Shown here piece after piece: positions 58,935-64,000 of a stretch of 64,000 bases of DNA; the first letter of the stretch is position 1; the number at the start of each line of letters is the position of its first letter. Made by a program: the position numbers and the translations under genes. A model generated the notes under the pieces. The model did no database searches and had not been told where the DNA came from. It was given only the letters and a program-made list of their open reading frames with translations. Source of the stretch: Flavobacterium sp. 20NA77.7 (GTDB taxonomy: Bacteria > Bacteroidota > Bacteroidia > Flavobacteriales > Flavobacteriaceae); the NCBI RefSeq assembly GCF_031326205.1, contig NZ_CP133721.1, positions 682,001 to 746,000 of the forward strand, written 5' to 3'.

Positions 58935-61229
58935 ATGAAAAAAATTACTTTATTAATTATTGTATTGATTTCCTGCCTCGGATTTTCTCAAAATCTGGTA
59001 ACAAATGGGGATTTTCAAACTGGAGTTGCAACGCCATGGACTGGAAATGCAGCAAACGTAGTTGACTTAGGTGCATCCAACTTTGTAAATCAAGCAAATA
59101 TTACAGCTGCTGGTAATCCTTGGGATGTTAATTTAAGTCAAAATATTAATTTAGTAAGTGGCAAAACTTACAAATTAACATTTGATGCCTTTACAGATTC
59201 AGCTACTGGCACTAGAACGATACTTTCTGGATTAGGTCAAAATAATGCGCCCTACAATTCATCTACTTCAACGACAACGTTGACTTCTAATCTTCAAACT
59301 TTTACATATTTAATTACTATAACTTATGGTGATGCTGTAGGCGATAGAGTATTATTTGATATGGGAGCAGGCACAGGTTATGTATTTATTGATAATGTAT
59401 CGGTTGTTGAAGTATTACCATTGATTCAAGATTTTGAAACACCCGTAACGTATTCAAATTTAGCTGCTTTTAGTGGTACTTCAGTTTCAGTGGTTGCTGA
59501 TCCTGTTACAGGGACTTCTAACGGGCAAGTATTAAAAGGCATACAAGGTCCAGGGGGAGATATATGGCAGGGGGTTGAGTTTGTTCAAACTGCAAAAAAA
59601 GCAAAGTTGACCACAAACAAAACAATGACTGTAGATGTTTATTGTTCTCAAGCCTTTAACATATTAGCTAAAGTAGAACAAGGTGGAACAGCCCCAATTT
59701 CTGCGACTGGACAAGCATACACAACACCTGGTCAATGGCAAACGCTAACATTTAACTTTGCAGTTCCGATGGATAATACCTCGGTTGCAAACGGTGAATA
59801 CCAAAAAATTATCTTTTTTGGAAATTGGAAATCAACTAATGATGGATTTAACAACCCGCTAGTTCCATTAACATTTTACATAAATAATATTAGAGCAGAA
59901 GAAACAATAATTCCAGTTACACTTCCTTTAATTCAAAATTTTGAAACTCCAAATACTTATACAAGTTTAGCATCGTTTAGTGGTTCTACTGCAACAGTAG
60001 TGAGTGATCCTGTTACAGGGGGTACTAATGGTTTAGTATTAAAAGGCGTTCAAGGGCCTGGAGGAGATATATGGCAAGGAATAGAATTTGTGCAAACTGA
60101 GAAAAAAGCAAAATTAACTACTAATAAAACAATGACTGTAGATGTATATTGTTCTCAAGCTTTTAATTTATTAGCGAAAGTAGAACAAGGTGGAACTGGT
60201 CCAAATTCTGCCAATGGGCAAGCATACACAACACCTGGTCAATGGCAAACGCTAACATTTAACTTTGCTGTACCAATGGATAATACAGCAACCGCTAATG
60301 GTGAATATCAAAAAATTATCTTTTTTGGAAACTGGAAATCAACAAATGATGGTTTTAACAGCCCATTAGTTCCATTAACCTTTTACCTTGATAATGTAAG
60401 AGCAGAAGAAGCTCCTGTAGTTCCTGTTACTGATCCGGCTCCTATGACACCGGCTCCTACACCGCCTGCAAGATTAGCTGCTGATGTTGTTTCAGCGTTC
60501 AGTGATGCTTATACCAATGAGGTAGTTTCAGCGTGGGGACCAGATTGGGGACCATTCTCTTCAACAATTGTTGATAATCCAATTGCTACAAATCCTACTA
60601 AAAAAATTAGTATGATAAGTGGAAAAACTTTTGCAGGTATTGTACTTGGTTCATATTATGATTTAACACAATTTACACATTTTCATATGGATTATTGGAT
60701 ACCAAGTCCTCTTTTAACTGGTCAAACAATAAGTATAAAATTATCAAATCATGCAGCTCAAAATGGAGAAACAAGCGGTATACAAACATTGCCTGTTCCA
60801 CAAGGAGGTCAGTGGGTGTCATTAGATATTCCATTAGCTGATTTTGTAGCGGCATCTAATCCAGCAAATTTAGCTAGAAACTCAATAAAAGAAATTGTAA
60901 TTACAGCTGCTAGAGCGGATAATCAACAGCCTCTATACATGTATTTTGATAATCTTTATTTTCATAAAAATACTACGTTAAGTAATGAAGAATTTCAACT
61001 TTCTCAAGTTAAACTATATCCAAATCCTGCCTCTAATATGTTAAATATACAATCGGCTAATACTATTCAAAGTATTGTGGTTTATAACGTTTTAGGTCAA
61101 GAGGTTTTAAATAAAGAAGTTAATAGTTTATCAACGGGAATTGATGTTTCAAGTTTTAGTAATGGAATGTATGTTGTTAAAACACTAATAGGAGGAGTAA
61201 CTTCATCAACAAAATTCATTAAAGAATAA
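58935..61229 (+). CDS. T9SS-secreted carbohydrate-binding multidomain protein
   Basis: 764 residues: signal peptide (1-18, ending LGFSQ), an N-terminal CBM4/9-like beta-sandwich (about 20-158, NLVTNGDFQTG ... YVFIDNVSVVE), two nearly identical modules (161-329 and 330-498), a Pro/Thr linker (PAPMTPAPTPP), another CBM-like module (about 515-680, ending YMYFDNLYFHKN) and a type 9 secretion sorting domain (LYPNPASNMLNIQS to the C-terminal KFIKE). It should be exported through T9SS and anchored or released at the surface to bind glycans. No catalytic glycosidase domain is visible. The neighbouring Y_Y_Y regulator supports a polysaccharide-utilisation role. Confidence 0.88.
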   Translation: MKKITLLIIVLISCLGFSQNLVTNGDFQTGVATPWTGNAANVVDLGASNFVNQANITAAGNPWDVNLSQNINLVSGKTYKLTFDAFTDSATGTRTILSGLGQNNAPYNSSTSTTTLTSNLQTFTYLITITYGDAVGDRVLFDMGAGTGYVFIDNVSVVEVLPLIQDFETPVTYSNLAAFSGTSVSVVADPVTGTSNGQVLKGIQGPGGDIWQGVEFVQTAKKAKLTTNKTMTVDVYCSQAFNILAKVEQGGTAPISATGQAYTTPGQWQTLTFNFAVPMDNTSVANGEYQKIIFFGNWKSTNDGFNNPLVPLTFYINNIRAEETIIPVTLPLIQNFETPNTYTSLASFSGSTATVVSDPVTGGTNGLVLKGVQGPGGDIWQGIEFVQTEKKAKLTTNKTMTVDVYCSQAFNLLAKVEQGGTGPNSANGQAYTTPGQWQTLTFNFAVPMDNTATANGEYQKIIFFGNWKSTNDGFNSPLVPLTFYLDNVRAEEAPVVPVTDPAPMTPAPTPPARLAADVVSAFSDAYTNEVVSAWGPDWGPFSSTIVDNPIATNPTKKISMISGKTFAGIVLGSYYDLTQFTHFHMDYWIPSPLLTGQTISIKLSNHAAQNGETSGIQTLPVPQGGQWVSLDIPLADFVAASNPANLARNSIKEIVITAARADNQQPLYMYFDNLYFHKNTTLSNEEFQLSQVKLYPNPASNMLNIQSANTIQSIVVYNVLGQEVLNKEVNSLSTGIDVSSFSNGMYVVKTLIGGVTSSTKFIKE
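59415..60428 (+). repeat. in-frame tandem duplication, 2 x 507 bp
   Basis: Copy 1 (59415-59921) and copy 2 (59922-60428) encode modules of 169 residues starting LPLIQDFETP and LPLIQNFETP. A 50-base run is identical in both (59712-59761 and 60219-60268), including silent positions, and much of the remainder is close. This points to a recent duplication or gene conversion. Confidence 0.9.
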
Positions 61230-61245
61230 TTTTAAGTCATTCAAT

Positions 61246-61279
61246 AAAAAAAAGACTGCTATTTATGCAGTCTTTTTTT
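61246..61279 (+). terminator. terminator of the T9SS-protein gene
   Basis: AAAAAGACTGC (61249-61259), 7-base loop, GCAGTCTTTTT (61267-61277), further Ts. Confidence 0.93.
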
Positions 61280-61308
61280 GTTTTAAATTATTAACAAGAA
61301 TATTTTTG
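61277..61308 (+). promoter_or_regulatory. promoter of the Y_Y_Y regulator gene
   Basis: TTTG (61277-61280), 20-base spacer, TATTTTTG (61301-61308), 28 bases before the ATG. The -33 box overlaps the T tract of the preceding terminator. Confidence 0.75.
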
Positions 61309-61336
61309 TTATCTTTAGTATCTAAATTTATTTAAA

Positions 61337-64000
61337 ATGTATTATTTTAAAATTATTGTTACTTTTTTAATTGTATTAATTAACACCACAAATAGTTTAG
61401 CCCAGCAATTACCTCCTATTGTAAAATATTCTAAAGAAGTTTACAATGCAGGTATTCAAAATTGGATGATTTCTCAAGATAATCAACGGTTTATGTATTT
61501 TGCTAATAATGAAGGTTTATTAGAATTTAACGGTTCAAAATGGACTTTAAATCCTTCTCCAAATGAAACTATTATTCGTTCGGTCAAATGTATCAATAAC
61601 AAAATTTACACAGGTGCTTTTATGGAATTTGGTTATTGGCAAAGAGCAACAAATGGAGAATTATATTATACTTCATTGAGTAACTCCATAAAATCAAAAA
61701 TAAAAGATGATGAACAATTTTGGGGAATTTTCCCATTTGATAATTGGATCCTTTTTCAATCGTTGGAAAAAATTTATGCTTATAATACTAAGTCAAAGAC
61801 ATTCACAATTATTGAACCTAATAGTACCATAATTAAAGCTTTCAAAACATCTAATGGGATTTATTTTCAAACAAAAAATGGCTTATATGAAATAGATCAG
61901 GGTAAAAGTAAATTGTTTTTAAGTAATCAAATTATTAATCAAAATAAGTTGATAAATATTTATGAAACTCCAAATGGATTAATTTTAGTCACTCAAAAAC
62001 TAGGTGTATATCAATATAAAAATGGACAACTAACTAAGTTTGTAACAGATATTGATACGCAAATTCAACAAAGTAATATTTATAGTAGTCAATTGTTATC
62101 CGATGAGAGTATTGCATTAGGATCCATTTCAAATGGTATTTTTATTATTTCAAAAGAGGGAAAAAAAATATATCATATTACCCAGAATTCAGGCTTAAGT
62201 AATAACACAGCACTTTCGTTATTTGAAGATTTAGATAAAAATTTATGGATTGGATTAGATAATGGTATTAATTGTATTAATTTAAAATCTCCTATTAATA
62301 GTTATTTAGATAATACGGGTGTTTTAGGGGCTATTTATGCTGCCGTAACTCATAACAATAAATTATATATTGGAACCAATCAAGGACTTTTTTATAAAAA
62401 TTTAAATTCGGCTGACAAATTTGAGTTTGTGCCAAATACAAAAGGTCAAGTATGGTCACTATTTACTTTTCAAGATACCCTTTTTTGTGGCCATGATTCA
62501 GGTACTTATGTAGTGAATGGGGCTATTGCAAATTTAATTTTTTCAGGTTCGGGAACATGGAAATTTGAGCCGTATGGAGGGAATAACAATTATATTTTAC
62601 AAGGCAATTATAATGGTATTTCAGTACTAGAAAAAAGGAATAATAAATGGGTGTTTAAAAATAAAATACAAGGTTTTGATTATTCTTCTAAACATTTTGA
62701 AATTATTGGTAAAAACGATGTTTATGTTAGTCATGAATATAAAGGGGTTTATAAATTTACTATCGATAATTTAATTTCAAAAGCTACAAATATTTTAAAA
62801 TTTAAAAACCCTAAAAAGGGTAAGAATGCGTGTTTAGTTAAGTATAATAATTTTATTTATTATGCTTCAAAAGAAGGTGTTTTTAAATTAAATAATACAA
62901 CTAAAACCTTTATTAAAGATAAATCTTTAAGTTCGATGTATCAAAATGATGAGTATGTTACTGGAAAAATGATTGTTGATAATTCAAATAAGCTTTGGTT
63001 TTTTACTAAAAATTATATTCATTATTACTCCTACGGAAAATTGTCTACGGAATTAAAGAAAAATAGTTTACCTATACCGTCTTCTCTAACAAATTCAATG
63101 CCCGGTTATGAAAATATTTTACAATTAGAAAATAATAAATACTTAATTGGTACTACTGATGGATTTTACATCCTAAAAAATGATGATTTTAAGTTTACTA
63201 ATTATAAAGTTTCTATAATGCGAATTGCTAACACTATTGGCAATTCAAAACCTATTAATATACCTATAAACGGTGAAGTAAAATTATCCCATGATCAAAA
63301 CAATCTAACATTTTATTTTACTGTTCCAGAATATGACAAATATATTAATGCTGAATATCAGTATAAATTAGACGGTTTTACTGATGAATGGAGTGAATGG
63401 TCATTTAATTCACAAGTAGTTTTTAAAAATTTGCCCGCAGGAGATTATACCTTTAGTGTAAGAGCTAAAGTTGCAAATTCAATTACAGATAATATTGCTA
63501 CTTTTTCTTTTGAAATTCAAAAGCCATGGTATGCCAGTACTTTAGCTAAGTTATTATATTTTGTACTACTCATAATATTAGGTTTTTATATTCATAAATT
63601 TTATACTCAATATCATGAAAAAAGACATCAAAAAATTATTGCAGAAAATAATATTTTGTTAGAGCTTAAAGAATTAGAAAATGAGCAGAAAATAATGAAG
63701 ATTAAGAATGAACAATTAATTCAAGATGTTGATAAGAAAAATAAAGAATTAGCTGTTTCTACGATGAATCTTATCAAAAAAACAGAACTTTTGAATATTA
63801 TAAAAAGCGATTTAAAAAACTCATCAGATAGTACAACAAATAGAAGCATTAAATCTGTAATTACTACAATTAATAGGAACGTTAAAGAAGAAAACACTTG
63901 GAATGTATTTAAAGAGGCATTTGATAGTGCTGATAATAATTTTTTAAAGAAGGTAAAAGAAAGTCATCCAATTTTAACCCCTAATGATTTGAGGTTATGT
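61337..64000 (+). CDS. two-component-propeller / Y_Y_Y-domain regulator (3' end missing)
   Basis: The frame is open from the ATG at 61337 to the window end (888 codons) and continues beyond it. Residues 1-23 form a signal peptide (ending NSLAQ). A long sensory beta-propeller follows, with repeats such as NLWIGLDNGINCINL and KLYIGTNQGLFYKN. The Y_Y_Y domain (AEYQYKLDGFTDEWSEWS ... LPAGDYTFSVRAK) lies near residues 670-720. One transmembrane helix (about 737-755, LAKLLYFVLLIILGFYIHKF) leads to a cytoplasmic coiled coil. The last codons, HPILTPNDLRLC, are the start of the LuxR-type helix-turn-helix found in this family. It should sense glycans in the periplasm and control a neighbouring SusC/D-type locus. 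Confidence 0.88.
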   Translation, partial: MYYFKIIVTFLIVLINTTNSLAQQLPPIVKYSKEVYNAGIQNWMISQDNQRFMYFANNEGLLEFNGSKWTLNPSPNETIIRSVKCINNKIYTGAFMEFGYWQRATNGELYYTSLSNSIKSKIKDDEQFWGIFPFDNWILFQSLEKIYAYNTKSKTFTIIEPNSTIIKAFKTSNGIYFQTKNGLYEIDQGKSKLFLSNQIINQNKLINIYETPNGLILVTQKLGVYQYKNGQLTKFVTDIDTQIQQSNIYSSQLLSDESIALGSISNGIFIISKEGKKIYHITQNSGLSNNTALSLFEDLDKNLWIGLDNGINCINLKSPINSYLDNTGVLGAIYAAVTHNNKLYIGTNQGLFYKNLNSADKFEFVPNTKGQVWSLFTFQDTLFCGHDSGTYVVNGAIANLIFSGSGTWKFEPYGGNNNYILQGNYNGISVLEKRNNKWVFKNKIQGFDYSSKHFEIIGKNDVYVSHEYKGVYKFTIDNLISKATNILKFKNPKKGKNACLVKYNNFIYYASKEGVFKLNNTTKTFIKDKSLSSMYQNDEYVTGKMIVDNSNKLWFFTKNYIHYYSYGKLSTELKKNSLPIPSSLTNSMPGYENILQLENNKYLIGTTDGFYILKNDDFKFTNYKVSIMRIANTIGNSKPINIPINGEVKLSHDQNNLTFYFTVPEYDKYINAEYQYKLDGFTDEWSEWSFNSQVVFKNLPAGDYTFSVRAKVANSITDNIATFSFEIQKPWYASTLAKLLYFVLLIILGFYIHKFYTQYHEKRHQKIIAENNILLELKELENEQKIMKIKNEQLIQDVDKKNKELAVSTMNLIKKTELLNIIKSDLKNSSDSTTNRSIKSVITTINRNVKEENTWNVFKEAFDSADNNFLKKVKESHPILTPNDLRLC

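Noticed and set aside
1..64000. CRISPR arrays, tRNA, rRNA, insertion sequences, prophage
   Set aside because: I read both strands for regularly spaced repeats, cloverleaf sequences, transposase motifs and phage structural genes and found none.

Overview
The window is a compact, AT-rich piece of chromosome from a member of the Bacteroidetes, most likely Flavobacterium or a close relative in the Flavobacteriaceae. The evidence is consistent: the TAnnTTTG promoter element lies 15-45 bases before most transcription units, starts are preceded by A-rich sequence rather than Shine-Dalgarno sequences, and the family set is typical (two lipid-anchored antioxidant enzymes, a CcsBA fusion, a long GAPDH, a DUF4295 ribosomal protein, a type 9 secretion sorting domain, a Y_Y_Y-type regulator). 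I see no tRNA, rRNA, CRISPR array, prophage or insertion sequence. Most of the window is housekeeping.

Layout, left to right. 1-4480: the end of an RND efflux adaptor gene, its 1065-residue pump and a small DUF2892 membrane protein. 4539-5258: a surface-type lipoprotein and a tiny Cys/Lys-rich exported peptide. 5377-7707: ffh and folD. 7849-12962: an envelope-folding operon of three SurA/PpiC-like proteins followed by a MoxR ATPase. 13324-18703: aconitase, a LysM-NlpC/P60 wall hydrolase and an APC amino-acid permease. 18754-21725 (minus): long-form GAPDH and an HtrA/DegP protease. 21875-25854: dapF, a LolD/MacB-type ABC ATPase, a methyltransferase-like protein lacking its core, and an ABC-F ATPase. 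25957-26452: a type II toxin-antitoxin pair. 26456-32320: glycosyltransferase, 2-oxoacid dehydrogenase E2, DnaQ-like exonuclease, FAH-family hydrolase, a lone Hpt protein and cinA. 32400-34284: rpmB-rpmG-DUF4295 (bL38), ftsY and a small membrane protein.

34354-37858 (minus): RNase Y, a 6S-like RNA, zapA, a ZapB-like coiled coil and formimidoylglutamase. 37974-44478: an inner-membrane coiled-coil protein, then minus-strand lipoprotein SOD, and the phospholipid operon LUD protein-cdsA-psd-acyl-CoA-binding protein next to rsfS-ftsH. 44563-49717: birA, the ccsBA cytochrome c maturation gene, lipoprotein glutathione peroxidase and a GNAT acetyltransferase. 49794-58592: menD, a lipoprotein, a DUF1456 protein, an esterase, a TerB-like protein and the uvrA-uvrB operon. 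58935-64000: a T9SS-secreted carbohydrate-binding protein with a recent internal duplication, followed by a large Y_Y_Y-type regulator cut by the window end; this looks like the left border of a polysaccharide-utilisation locus and is the most accessory part of the window.

The points most worth a second look are the unlisted 50-residue ribosomal protein gene, the 6S-like RNA, the degenerate methyltransferase, the two lipid-anchored antioxidant enzymes, the CxC/CC-rich peptide, the in-frame 507-bp duplication at 59415-60428, several structured intergenic repeats, and the near-universal TAnnTTTG element, which also settles several start codons. I did not find a clearly new defence or mobile system.
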